Source: Jonquetella anthropi DSM 22815 (lineage in GTDB: Bacteria > Synergistota > Synergistia > Synergistales > Dethiosulfovibrionaceae). Taken from it: a stretch of DNA of 64,000 nt. The stretch's first letter is position 1. Every line of letters begins with the position of its first letter. The stretch lies in assembly GCF_000237805.1 (NCBI RefSeq), contig NZ_CM001376.1, positions 920,349-984,348 on the forward strand, in the 5' to 3' direction. Positions 45,915 through 54,544 of the stretch are shown here, in pieces. Below the pieces are notes generated by a model, which was not told where the DNA came from, ran no database searches, and saw only the letters and a list, made by a program, of their open reading frames with translations. A program made the position numbers and the translations under genes.

Positions 45915-46244
45915 TTACATGATCTTGTTGACGTTCGCCTCGATCTGCTCGATGGTTACCGTGTCGCCGGTCAGGCGAAGGTCTTCAACCTCTTTGCCGT
46001 CCTTGAAGAACAGGAACGAAGGAAGGCTCATCACCTTGAGGGCCATGGCGACCCGGCGGTTGCCGGAAATGTTGACCTTGCACAGGTCAACCTTGTCGGC
46101 CACTTTCTCGGCCAGCTTCTCGACGCTGGGCATCAGGGCAAGGCAGTGCGTGCACTTGGGGCCCCAGAAATCCATGAACATGGGCTTCTTGGCGCTGTTC
46201 GCGATCGCTTCTTCAAACGTATCTTTGGTCAGTTCAACGGCCAT
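45915..46244 (-). CDS. trxA: Thioredoxin-like protein with a CTHC active site
   Basis: 109 residues, thioredoxin fold: VELTKDTFEEAIANSAKKPMFMDFWGPKCTHCLALMPS, LPSFLFFKDGKEV (cis-Pro). The redox pair is Cys31-Thr-His-Cys34, not the usual CGPC. It is encoded just upstream of the grd operon and likely reduces GrdA. Own promoter (46308-46337) and terminator. Confidence 0.9.
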   Translation of the reverse strand: MAVELTKDTFEEAIANSAKKPMFMDFWGPKCTHCLALMPSVEKLAEKVADKVDLCKVNISGNRRVAMALKVMSLPSFLFFKDGKEVEDLRLTGDTVTIEQIEANVNKIM

Positions 46245-46307
46245 CGTGTACCATCTCCTCTAAAAAATGGTCGCCGACAGAAAAGGAACTTCCCGTCAAC
46301 TTTGGTT

Positions 46308-46337
46308 ATTCTAAGCCATAGAACAATTTTTCGTCAA
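46308..46337 (-). promoter_or_regulatory. Promoter of trxA
   Basis: Minus-strand TTGACG (46337-46332), 18-nt spacer, TAGAAT (46313-46308). The leader is about 65 nt. Confidence 0.7.
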
Positions 46338-46350
46338 TCGGAGAAAAAAC

Positions 46351-47691
46351 TTACCATTTAAGGCCAGTAACGAAGATGACGAGAATGACCGCAGGCGCGA
46401 CGAAGCGGACGCAGAACAGCCACAGGTTTTTGTGGGTGAAAACCCGCGTCGTACTATCAAGCTCCGGTAGGATATCTTTCGGGATCAGCCAGCCGACGAA
46501 CAGCGACGTCAGAGCGGCCATGACAGGCATACCGATGTTGTTGGTGATGAAGTCAATAAAGTCGAGGAATCCCTTGCCGGCGATATCGAAAGCGTGGCTT
46601 CCAAGGCCGAGAGCAGACGGCACGCCGAGGACGAACACGAGAATCGTCGCGACGACCGTCGCCTTTTTGCGAGACATCTTCATGGTGTCGATCAAGCAGG
46701 CCACCGGCACCTCAAGAAGGGAAATTGACGAGGTGATGGCCGCAAAGAAGAACAGGACGAAGAACAGGGTGCTCCAGATCGCGCCGCCGGGCATCTTGGC
46801 GAAGATAGACGGCAGGGTGATGAACGTCAGGCCGGGCCCCGAGTTGACCTCAATGGAGAACGCAAACGCCGCGGGGAAAATAACGAATCCGGCGAGGACG
46901 GCCACCAGCGTGTCAATCACGCAGACTTGCGCGACCGCCGACGGCAGGTACTCGTCCTTTTTAACGTAGCTGCCGTAGGTGATCATGATTCCCATACCGA
47001 GCGACAGGGAGAAGAACGCCTGCCCGATGGCTGCCAAACAACCCTCAAGGGTCAGTTTGGAGAAGTCGGGCAGCATGTAGAACTCAAGCCCCTTGCTCGC
47101 TCCCGGCAGGGTGAGAGAGCGAACGATCATCACGAGAAGGATGACGAACAACGCGGGCATCATGACCTTGCAGACCCGCTCGATGCCGCCCTTGATGCCG
47201 CCGAAGACGATGAGCGATGTGAGCAACACGAAGATCACGTGGTACAGCAGAACTTGGTTCGGAGAAGAGATAAACGCGCCGAACAAATCTCCTGAATGGC
47301 CGGCCGCCGCTTCTCCCATGAGCCCGGAGAGGGATGAGACGATGTACTTAATCGTCCAGCCGCCGATCACCATGTAGTACGAAAGGATAAACGTCCCGAT
47401 CAGGGTGACGATGACGCCCATGAAGGTGAACTTGCCGCCCTTGTACTGCCGGAATGCAGAAACACAGCTGAGCTGATAGTGCTTTCCAAACGCCATCTCG
47501 GTCAGCATGACGGTAAAGCCGATGACGCACACCACGAAAAGATAGAACAGGATGAACGAGGCACCGCCGTACTTACCAGCTACGTATGGAAATCTCCAAA
47601 TGTTTCCGAGACCAACAGCTGAACCACCGGCCGCCAGAATAAAACCTATCTTGCTTCCCCATTGTTCGCGTGTTCCTGAGTGTTGAGACAT
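46351..47691 (-). CDS. Sodium-dependent amino-acid symporter, NSS family
   Basis: 446 residues with 11-12 membrane segments. NSS signatures: REQWGSKIGFILAAGGSAVGLGNIWRFPYVAGKYGGASFILFYL (TM1, sodium and substrate contact). The frame stays open about 100 codons upstream, but ATG 47691 follows GGGGAGGATATT and matches the family N-terminus. It probably imports an amino acid such as glycine. Placed upstream of trxA and the grd operon. Confidence 0.94.
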   Translation of the reverse strand: MSQHSGTREQWGSKIGFILAAGGSAVGLGNIWRFPYVAGKYGGASFILFYLFVVCVIGFTVMLTEMAFGKHYQLSCVSAFRQYKGGKFTFMGVIVTLIGTFILSYYMVIGGWTIKYIVSSLSGLMGEAAAGHSGDLFGAFISSPNQVLLYHVIFVLLTSLIVFGGIKGGIERVCKVMMPALFVILLVMIVRSLTLPGASKGLEFYMLPDFSKLTLEGCLAAIGQAFFSLSLGMGIMITYGSYVKKDEYLPSAVAQVCVIDTLVAVLAGFVIFPAAFAFSIEVNSGPGLTFITLPSIFAKMPGGAIWSTLFFVLFFFAAITSSISLLEVPVACLIDTMKMSRKKATVVATILVFVLGVPSALGLGSHAFDIAGKGFLDFIDFITNNIGMPVMAALTSLFVGWLIPKDILPELDSTTRVFTHKNLWLFCVRFVAPAVILVIFVTGLKW

Positions 47692-47779
47692 AATATCCTC
47701 CCCTTCTGACGAAGTTCCTCTGTTTCCCCTTGAGCAATTCAGCGAGTTTAAATTTTCTGAATATATCCAAGATACAGAT

Positions 47780-47808
47780 ATTATACCAGTGGAGTTTTTT
47801 CTCTGCAA
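47780..47808 (-). promoter_or_regulatory. Promoter of the NSS symporter gene
   Basis: Minus-strand TTGCAG (47808-47803), 17-nt spacer, TATAAT (47785-47780). The leader is about 80 nt. Confidence 0.82.
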
Positions 47809-48020
47809 CACTTTTTTACTGCAAAGGTTAGCAGTATTTCGCCTGTTGTCTTCATCTGCAAACGCGATTAGCTTCTCGCGCTGGGCCAATCTTTCCGCAG
47901 CCTCAGCCTCGACGCCGAGGCCTGCAAAGGTTTGATGGAATAAGCCGCAACAGAACCGCAAGGTGAATGCCGCTTTCAGTACCCAGCCCCGCGCAAGAAG
48001 CATCGAGAAATTTTTAACGC
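47809..48020. other. Intergenic region upstream of the NSS gene
   Basis: No gene is supported. The NSS frame extends through here but lacks family similarity. Confidence 0.6.
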
Positions 48021-48190
48021 AAAGCCGGCAGGTTTCCCCTGCCGGCCTTTTGATTGAAGGCTATTGAACATTCCATGTTGGAAGCGTCATCGTCTTTAAG
48101 TATCAGATAAAGAACGTCGGTCTCGACGAATATTTGAGGTCTGTGCGTCGCGACGAGGCCGAGGAGACGAAGATCCTCTTTGCGGCCCCA
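48021..48190 (-). pseudogene. Decayed tandem copy of the ymdB 3' end (copy C, with hairpin)
   Basis: The minus strand encodes RKEDLRLLGLVATHRPQIFV, then TDVLYLILKDDDAS, matching the ymdB tail EDDLRLCGLVVTYDSQMLVA, then TDVLRLMVKDGDVS. A GCCGGCAGG hairpin at 48022-48048 matches the hairpin after ymdB. The frame continues from the tail into the hairpin without a stop. No catalytic part of YmdB is present. Confidence 0.75.
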
Positions 48191-48214
48191 ATCAGGCGGC
48201 AACATAACGGAAGA

Positions 48215-48380
48215 AGCATAATGCAAAAGCCATCAGTATTGTGCGAAGGCTATCAAACACTTCACGCTTTAGACGGCACAGCTCTTTAACGGTCAGACAA
48301 TGAACGTCGACCGCGACGAATATTTGAGGCCTGTACGTCACGACGAGGCCGAGAAGTCGGAAGCCGTCCCGCAACATAAT
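48215..48380 (-). pseudogene. Decayed tandem copy of the ymdB 3' end (copy B)
   Basis: The minus strand encodes RDGFRLLGLVVTYRPQIFVA, then VDVHCLTVKE, again like the ymdB tail. It lacks the hairpin. The GACGAATATTTGAGG block starts at 48315 here, at 48125 in copy C (190 nt apart), and its match in ymdB is at 48516 (201 nt). Confidence 0.75.
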
Positions 48381-48410
48381 TGAGCGGCAAGCCACACGAA
48401 GGTTAACGCG

Positions 48411-48442
48411 AAGGCCGGCAGGATTTCTCCTGCCGGCCTTTT
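48411..48442. terminator. Hairpin after ymdB
   Basis: AAGGCCGGCAGGA pairs with TCCTGCCGGCCTT (48411-48440). The T-run is better on the plus strand (TTTTAATT), so termination of ymdB on the minus strand may be weak. Confidence 0.6.
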
Positions 48443-48455
48443 AATTGAAAATTAT

Positions 48456-49253
48456 TTAACCCTCTAGGCTTGAGACGTCGCCGTCTTTAACCATCAGGCG
48501 AAGGACGTCGGTGGCGACGAGCATTTGAGAGTCGTACGTCACGACGAGACCGCAGAGGCGAAGGTCGTCCTCGGCGACCTGAAAGCGGCTCGGCAGCCCG
48601 GTGAGAAATTTGGGCAGGACCGAGTCCCAAGTACAGCCCAGCGAGCTGTCGAACGAGCCGGTCATGCCGGCGTCGGTCTGATACGCGGTCCCGCCTGGCA
48701 GAACTGTCTCGTCAGCAGTTGGAACGTGGGTGTGAGTTCCCACGCAGGCGATGGCGCGGCCGTCCAAGTAGTGGCCCATGGCCTTCTTTTCGGACGTGGC
48801 CTCGGCGTGAAAATCGACGAAGACCGGCCAGCCGGCCAACGAATCAAGGGCCTGATCGGCTATACGGAACGGGCAGTCCGTCGGGGGCATGAAGACGCGC
48901 CCCTGCAGGTTGAGCACCGCCAGTTTTCGGCCGTCTCCCTTGTCAATCCGGGCGATTCCCGTTCCGGGAACCGTCGGCGGGTAGTTGTGCGGCCGAAGGA
49001 CTCGCGGCTCTTCATCTAAGAACGCATATATTTCCTTCTGATCCCAAATATGATTGCCCGACGTGATGACGTCCACGCCCAAGCTGAAAAACTCCGCGGC
49101 GATTTTAGCGGTCAGCCCGTGACCGCCGGCGGCGTTTTCGCCGTTGACGATGGTGAAGTCGGCGCCGTGGGCGCGGCGCAGGGCCGGCAGGGCGTCAGCC
49201 AGCAGGCGCCGCCCCGGCGAGCCGACGACGTCGCCGATGAAGATGACTTTCAC
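48456..49253 (-). CDS. ymdB: YmdB-family metallophosphoesterase (TIGR00282)
   Basis: 265 residues. A 2',3'-cyclic nucleotide phosphodiesterase family, often encoded with RNase Y, as here. Motifs: FIGDVVGSPGR (metal Asp), NGENAAGG, SGNHIWD, VDFHAEATSEK, GTHTHVPTADE, and TDAGMTG. The start is MKVIFIGDVV at 49253. The last about 30 residues extend beyond the usual family end and are the part repeated in decayed form downstream. Confidence 0.93.
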   Translation of the reverse strand: MKVIFIGDVVGSPGRRLLADALPALRRAHGADFTIVNGENAAGGHGLTAKIAAEFFSLGVDVITSGNHIWDQKEIYAFLDEEPRVLRPHNYPPTVPGTGIARIDKGDGRKLAVLNLQGRVFMPPTDCPFRIADQALDSLAGWPVFVDFHAEATSEKKAMGHYLDGRAIACVGTHTHVPTADETVLPGGTAYQTDAGMTGSFDSSLGCTWDSVLPKFLTGLPSRFQVAEDDLRLCGLVVTYDSQMLVATDVLRLMVKDGDVSSLEG

Positions 49254-49262
49254 GGCCGCCGC

Positions 49263-50819
49263 CTATTTTGCTAGGTCGGACGCGCGGATTTCCTTGATGA
49301 CGGTCACCTTGATCTGTCCGGGATACTTGAGCTCGTCTTCGATCTTCCGGGCGATGTCGTAGGCCAGCTTGGCGACCGACGCCTCGTCGAGCACCTGCGG
49401 GGCCACCATGATTCGGACCTCGCGCCCAGCCTGAATGGCGTAGGCCTTCTGGACGCCCTTGAATGATTTTGCCAGCGTCTCCAGTTTTTCAAGCCGTTTG
49501 ACGTAGGCGTCCAAGCTCTCGCGCCGGGCGCCCGGCCGAGCCGCGCTGATCGCGTCCGCCGTGGCGACAATGACGTCGTAAATCGACTTGACTTCCATGT
49601 CCTCGTGGTGCGCGCCGATGGCGTTGATAACTTCCGGACACTCGCCATACCGTTTGGCCAAGTCGGCACCGATCAGGGCGTGAGGGCCTTCGATCTTGTG
49701 GTCCACCGCCTTGCCGATGTCGTGCAGCAGGCCGGCTCGGCGCGCCATTTCCTCGTCGAGCTCCAGCTCGTTGGCGATCATGCCGGACAGGTAGGCCACT
49801 TCCAAGCTGTGCTGCAGGGCGTTCTGCCCGTAACTGAACCGATAGCGCAGCTGACCGACTAAATGGACGAGTTCGCTGTGCATCTGCTTGATTCCAAGGT
49901 CGAGCACGGCCTGCTCTCCCGCTTCGACGACCGATTCTTCGACGTCCTGTTCGGCCTTGGCGACCAGCTCTTCGATCCGGGCCGGGTGGATTCTCCCGTC
50001 AACCACAAGGCGCTCCAAGGCTCGGCGGGCAATTTCACGCCGGATTGGGTCAAAACAGCTGAGGGTGACGGCTTCAGGGGTGTCATCAACGATCAGATCT
50101 ACGCCTGTGACGGTCTCGAAAGCCCGAATGTTGCGGCCTTCCCGGCCGATAATACGGCCTTTCATCTCGTCGGACGGCAGAGGAACCACGCTGACGGCCA
50201 CATCGGACGACTGCTCGACGGCGCAGCGCTGAACGGCACTGACGACGATTTCTCTGGCGCGGCGTGCCGCTTCTCTCTGGTACTGCTCTTCCAGTTCCTT
50301 CAGCTTGAGACCGATGTCCCGCTGGGCCGACTCTTCCACTTGACGGAGCAGGATTTCCCGCGCGGCGTCCTGGCTGAGGGCGGCGACTTCCTCGAGTTTG
50401 GCGCTCTGCTGCTGCTTGAGCTCTTCGGCTTCGGCGAGTTTCTTGTCCAAGTTGTCCAGCCGATTTTTTACTTCTTCTTCCCTTCGGGTGATTTTGTCCA
50501 GTTTCTTGTCCAGGTTCTCTTCCTTCTGTTCCAGACGACGCTCCGTCCGGTCAACTTCAAGACGCCGCTCTTTCGCCTCTTTCTCCGCCGCTTGGCGAAG
50601 CGAGTACGCCTCGTCCCGGGCGCGGGTCAGCACAGACTGTCTTTCCCTATCCGCATCGAGCCGAGCGTCTTTGACGATCTTTTCCGACTGGGCCTTGGCC
50701 TCTTCCATTTGAGCTTTACCGGCGACCTTGACCGCAGTCTTCGACGCAAAGTAGCCGACGGCCCCGCCTGCAATCAGGCCGACGACGGCAAAAAGGATTA
50801 CTGAAACTGCTGAACTCAT
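49263..50819 (-). CDS. rny: Ribonuclease Y
   Basis: 518 residues. Membrane-anchored endoribonuclease starting mRNA decay. N-terminal membrane segment (SAVSVILFAVVGLIAGGAVGYFA), a long coiled coil (residues about 30-190), KH domain (DEMKGRIIGREGRNIRAFETVTGVDLIVDD) and HD domain (GLLHDIGKAVDH, ..., INAIGAHHED). ATG at 50819 is chosen because the membrane segment follows and earlier ATGs lack support. Downstream is ymdB, 9 nt away. Confidence 0.96.
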   Translation of the reverse strand: MSSAVSVILFAVVGLIAGGAVGYFASKTAVKVAGKAQMEEAKAQSEKIVKDARLDADRERQSVLTRARDEAYSLRQAAEKEAKERRLEVDRTERRLEQKEENLDKKLDKITRREEEVKNRLDNLDKKLAEAEELKQQQSAKLEEVAALSQDAAREILLRQVEESAQRDIGLKLKELEEQYQREAARRAREIVVSAVQRCAVEQSSDVAVSVVPLPSDEMKGRIIGREGRNIRAFETVTGVDLIVDDTPEAVTLSCFDPIRREIARRALERLVVDGRIHPARIEELVAKAEQDVEESVVEAGEQAVLDLGIKQMHSELVHLVGQLRYRFSYGQNALQHSLEVAYLSGMIANELELDEEMARRAGLLHDIGKAVDHKIEGPHALIGADLAKRYGECPEVINAIGAHHEDMEVKSIYDVIVATADAISAARPGARRESLDAYVKRLEKLETLAKSFKGVQKAYAIQAGREVRIMVAPQVLDEASVAKLAYDIARKIEDELKYPGQIKVTVIKEIRASDLAK

Positions 50820-50984
50820 TAAAATACCTCTTTTCCATAAATTAAGTTGTTCGTCTCTTCTGTTTAGTTTATTTATCAGAAGAAGAGAAGTAAGCCTGCG
50901 CCGGGCAAGCAAGGCGCAGGCTCGGGAATTATCTTAACAGATCTGGTGTATTTTAGCCTTTTTTGCACCAATCGACAACAGAAA

Positions 50985-51028
50985 AGACCGCGGGATGGGA
51001 GCGTTTTCTCGCGTCCCCATCCGGCGGC
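50985..51028 (-). terminator. Terminator after recX
   Basis: CCGCGGGATGGGAGCG and CGCGTCCCCATCCGGCGG form a long imperfect stem, with T-rich flanks on both strands. Confidence 0.65.
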
Positions 51029-51032
51029 CTTT

Positions 51033-51512
51033 TTATTCCTCTTCGTTTTTCTCCCGCAAAGCCGCGCAAATCGCGCCTTTGGCGTCAGTTCCGCTGAACC
51101 CGCGGCGAATCAGCCGACCGAAAACTTTTTCCGGCGACAGATTTCTCCCCAGCCAATTAACGGCCAGGGCGCACGCCCGCGCCCGGTCGTCGACGCCCTC
51201 TTGTTCCATGGCGTTGGCAACGGTTTCCCGGCGGACGCCCCGAGAGGCCAGTTCGTCAAAAAGGCGGCGCCGTCCCCAGTCCTGCTTGGCCTGAACGAAC
51301 GCCCGAGCGTAAAAGTCGTCGTCGATTAGCCCGCAGGCTTGGCCTTGCGCGATGAGCTGTTCGGACGTTTGGGGAGGACAGCCCCGCTCGGCAATCCGCC
51401 GGCGAATTTCCTTTTCCGTGCGAGGGACGGAGGTCAGGCGAAAGAAGACCGCCGTCCAGTTCGTTTCGTCCGCTTTTTTCCCGCTTTCCTTCGGTCTGCT
51501 CGTCGTTCTCAT
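51033..51512 (-). CDS. recX: Regulatory protein RecX
   Basis: 159 residues. Alpha-helical RecX repeats: VPRTEKEIRRRIAERGCPPQTSEQLIAQGQACGLIDDDFYARAFVQAK, then RRRLFDELASRGVRRETVANAM. RecX modulates RecA filaments. ATG 51512 lies beside the recG stop codon, suggesting coupling; recA itself is not in the window. A hairpin at about 50985-51028 ends the transcript. Confidence 0.87.
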   Translation of the reverse strand: MRTTSRPKESGKKADETNWTAVFFRLTSVPRTEKEIRRRIAERGCPPQTSEQLIAQGQACGLIDDDFYARAFVQAKQDWGRRRLFDELASRGVRRETVANAMEQEGVDDRARACALAVNWLGRNLSPEKVFGRLIRRGFSGTDAKGAICAALREKNEEE

Positions 51513-51513
51513 G

Positions 51514-53589
51514 TTACGCAGTCTCGGCGAGCTCAAGCAGCGTTCCATACCGACGGCGCACCTGCTCCATCAGGCCGTCCGGGACGGTTCCGGCTTGGAC
51601 CATTTTTCTGGCTGTCTTTTGCGCGTCTTCCATGAGCTGAACGTCCCTCACGAGGTCGGCCACCCGAAAGTCGGTGATCCCGTGCTGGCGGACGCCGCAA
51701 AACTCGCCGGGGCCGCGCAGCGACATGTCCAAGTCGGCGATGGTGAACCCATCGTCGGTCCGGCAGAACGCCCGAAGCCGTTCGGCCGACGGGCCACCGG
51801 CGTGAGACAGCAGGAAGCACCAGCTCTGACGGTCGCCCCGGCCGACGCGGCCGCGAAGCTGATGAAGCTGGGACAGACCAAACCGTTCGGCGTCCTCGAT
51901 GACCATCACTGTGGCATTCGGCACGTCGACCCCCACTTCGATGACCGTCGTGGCGGCCAAAAGCGTCAGCCGGCCGGCGGAAAAGTCTTCCATGACGGCC
52001 GTTTTTTCGTCCGAGGTCATGCGGCCGTGGAGCATGCCGGTACGTTCGGCGCCAAATCGCGCTTTCAGCTCGGCGAATCGGGCCTCAAGAGCCGCGACCG
52101 GCAGCTCTTCGCTCTCCTCGATGATCGGACAGATCCAGTAAACCTGCCGGCCGCCGTCCATCTGCTCTTCGAGCCAGTTCAGCAGGTCGGGCCTCTTGCT
52201 CTCGCTCACCCAGCTGGTCCGAATGGGAAGGCGTCCGGCCGGTTTGTGGCGAAGCGTCGACAGGGACAGATCGCCGTAGATCGAAAGCGCCAGCGTTCGG
52301 GGAATCGGCGTGGCTGTCATGACAAGCCGGTGCGGCTGACCGCCCGACCGGGCCGACAGGGTGCGCCGCTGCAACACACCGAACCGATGCTGTTCGTCGA
52401 TGACGACCACGCCCAAGTCGGCGAAGTCGACGCCTTCCTGAACGAGCGCGTGAGTGCCGATCGCCAAGTCGATCGTCCCATCGGCCAGTCCGGTCAGGAT
52501 CTCTTCTTTTTCGGACTGTTTGAGCCCGCCGGCCAGCAGGGCAGTTTTGACCCCGAGGGGATCAAGCCAGCGGCGCACGGTCATCCAGTGCTGGAAGGCC
52601 AGAACCTGCGTCGGCGCCATGAGGACGGCCTGTTTCCCAGACTCGACGGCCCGAAGCATGGCAAGAAGTGCCACGGCGGTTTTGCCCGAACCGACGTCGC
52701 CTTGAAGGAGCCTGTTCATCCCCGCCGGGTTCATCAGGTCCTCGTCAATTTCTGCGGTCGCCCGGCGCTGGTCATCGGTCAGGCTGAAGCCGAGGCGGTC
52801 GAGAAACGCCTGACGGAGCGGACGAGCCAGCCCGTCCAGCCGAGGGGCTCTTGCTTCTTTGTCGCTTCCGGCCCGGCGGAGCGCCAAGCCGATCTGAAGC
52901 CACAAGAACTCCTCAAACGCCAGCCTCGTTCGGGCGGCCAGCCACCCGGAGCGGGACGTCGGCCGGTGCATTTGGAGCACGGCGGTCTTGGCGTCCGGCC
53001 AGCCGCGCTCGCTGATCAAGCTTTCCGGCAGGGTTTCGGTCAGCTGGGAGACGCCAAAATCGACGGCTCGTGACACCAGTTCGCGAAGCCACCGGTCGGG
53101 GAGCTGAGCCGTTCCGGGGTAAATCGGCAGAATGGTCCCGATGATCGTCGGCTCCTGCCCTCCGCGGAGAACTTCAAGCTCCGGGTTAATCAGCTCCACC
53201 CGGTTTCCGCGCCGATTGACCTTCCCCCACAGGGCGAGTTCGGTCCCGGCTTGAAGCGCCCGCTCAAGCCCCGGACGGCCGAACCAGAGCGCGCCGGCGA
53301 CCGATTGGCCGTCGCTCAGGCTGGCCCGAAGCATTGACACGCCCTTTTTGGGCGAGCGAAGCCGTGACCAGGACAGGACGACGGCCCGGAAAGCCCCCTG
53401 CGCGTCGTGAACTGCTGACGCTAAGGGGACGAGAGTGCGCCGGTCCTCGTACCGCCGCGGGAAAAAATAAAGCAGGTCTTCGATCGAAAAAAGCCCCAGA
53501 CGGCCAAGGGCGTCCGCTCGAGCGGAACCGACGCCCTTTAAATCCGTCAGGGGACTTCGTAAGCTCAGTTCTTGCAGCTTGGATTTCAC
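51514..53589 (-). CDS. recG: ATP-dependent DNA helicase RecG
   Basis: 691 residues. Remodels stalled replication forks and branch structures. OB-fold wedge at the N-terminus, then helicase motifs: LLQGDVGSGKTAVALLAM (Walker A), VVIDEQHRFGVLQR (DEQH), MTATPIPRTLAL, and the C-terminal QLRGRVGRGDRQSWCFLL. The usual RecG length and order. It overlaps divIVA by 4 nt. Confidence 0.97.
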   Translation of the reverse strand: MKSKLQELSLRSPLTDLKGVGSARADALGRLGLFSIEDLLYFFPRRYEDRRTLVPLASAVHDAQGAFRAVVLSWSRLRSPKKGVSMLRASLSDGQSVAGALWFGRPGLERALQAGTELALWGKVNRRGNRVELINPELEVLRGGQEPTIIGTILPIYPGTAQLPDRWLRELVSRAVDFGVSQLTETLPESLISERGWPDAKTAVLQMHRPTSRSGWLAARTRLAFEEFLWLQIGLALRRAGSDKEARAPRLDGLARPLRQAFLDRLGFSLTDDQRRATAEIDEDLMNPAGMNRLLQGDVGSGKTAVALLAMLRAVESGKQAVLMAPTQVLAFQHWMTVRRWLDPLGVKTALLAGGLKQSEKEEILTGLADGTIDLAIGTHALVQEGVDFADLGVVVIDEQHRFGVLQRRTLSARSGGQPHRLVMTATPIPRTLALSIYGDLSLSTLRHKPAGRLPIRTSWVSESKRPDLLNWLEEQMDGGRQVYWICPIIEESEELPVAALEARFAELKARFGAERTGMLHGRMTSDEKTAVMEDFSAGRLTLLAATTVIEVGVDVPNATVMVIEDAERFGLSQLHQLRGRVGRGDRQSWCFLLSHAGGPSAERLRAFCRTDDGFTIADLDMSLRGPGEFCGVRQHGITDFRVADLVRDVQLMEDAQKTARKMVQAGTVPDGLMEQVRRRYGTLLELAETA

Positions 53590-54053
53590 AAAGAGACACT
53601 CTGCTCGGAGAGCAGACGGGAGAAGCTCTCAACGAGCGCCCGACAGTCCGAAAGCAGCTCGTCACGCCGGTTGGTCAGCACGCGAACCTGCTCGGCGAGC
53701 CTTGCGGCCTGCTCCTGAGACTGGCCGATGATCTGCTGCGCCTTGGCTCTGGCGTCGGCGACGATTTGCTCGGACTGGGGGGCTGGCGAGCTGACCGGCC
53801 GAGGGGCCGACAGGGCTTCCTTCAGCGACCGCTTCAGGTCTTCCAGTTCAGCGGCTGCGCTGCTGCCGGACAGCTGGTCTTCCAGCTCGGCGTTGCGCCG
53901 CTGGGCTTCGGCGAGAAGCTCGGCGTACGCCTGAAGCGAGTCGGCGACACGGTCGAGAAAATCGTCCACTTGGTCTCGGTTGTATCCGCTGATGGAACGG
54001 CCAAAGACGACGCTGGCCGCCTCATTAGCCTTCATCAGCTCAACGGGCTGCAT
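53586..54053 (-). CDS. divIVA: DivIVA-domain cell-division/polarity protein
   Basis: 155 residues. FGRSISGYNRDQVDDFLDRVADSL is the DivIVA membrane-binding start, preceded by a short leader. Long coiled coil from about 35 to 140, forming filaments at division sites. It overlaps the sepF end by 14 nt. No FtsZ gene is in the window. Confidence 0.9.
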   Translation of the reverse strand: MQPVELMKANEAASVVFGRSISGYNRDQVDDFLDRVADSLQAYAELLAEAQRRNAELEDQLSGSSAAAELEDLKRSLKEALSAPRPVSSPAPQSEQIVADARAKAQQIIGQSQEQAARLAEQVRVLTNRRDELLSDCRALVESFSRLLSEQSVSL

Positions 54054-54510
54054 AGACGGCTCCGTCGATGTCAGGCACCCACTCTTCTACGACGCCCTGA
54101 GCAGAACAGAAGAGGAACGTAGCCGAGCTGATCCGGAACACGCCGTACTGCCATTTGCGGGCCTGATCTACCAGCTCGTCAAGGACACCCTGCGCGGCAA
54201 TCGGCTCGGCGCCGTGGAAGTCAACCAGCACAATCTGGCCGGAGCGAATCGCTTCCAGCAGGTTGTCGGCCATCGCCGCCACGTTGTCACCCCGCACCAA
54301 AATAACCGGGACGCTTTCGCTCTCCACTTTGTTCTGCGGCGCTTTGTTTTCGCCTTCGTAGGGCGGAAGGTCTTTCGTCAGCCGCCGGCGTTCCTGCCCG
54401 GCAGCTCCTTCCTCCTGCTGCTGCCATTGCCGGCGCTTCTGTGCCCGGTACGACTGGGACCCGGCGTTCTCACCGTTCATTCCGAAAAGCTCTTTAATCT
54501 TCTCCAGCAT
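54040..54510 (-). CDS. sepF: Cell division protein SepF
   Basis: 156 residues. N-terminal amphipathic segment MLEKIKELFGM (membrane anchor) and C-terminal SepF domain (SVPVILVRGDNVAAMADNLLEAIRSGQIVLVDFHG). Links FtsZ to the membrane. It precedes divIVA as in many division clusters. Confidence 0.87.
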   Translation of the reverse strand: MLEKIKELFGMNGENAGSQSYRAQKRRQWQQQEEGAAGQERRRLTKDLPPYEGENKAPQNKVESESVPVILVRGDNVAAMADNLLEAIRSGQIVLVDFHGAEPIAAQGVLDELVDQARKWQYGVFRISSATFLFCSAQGVVEEWVPDIDGAVYAAR

Positions 54511-54544
54511 CGTTTTTCCTCCTCAATACCTTCGCTCCCGCCGG

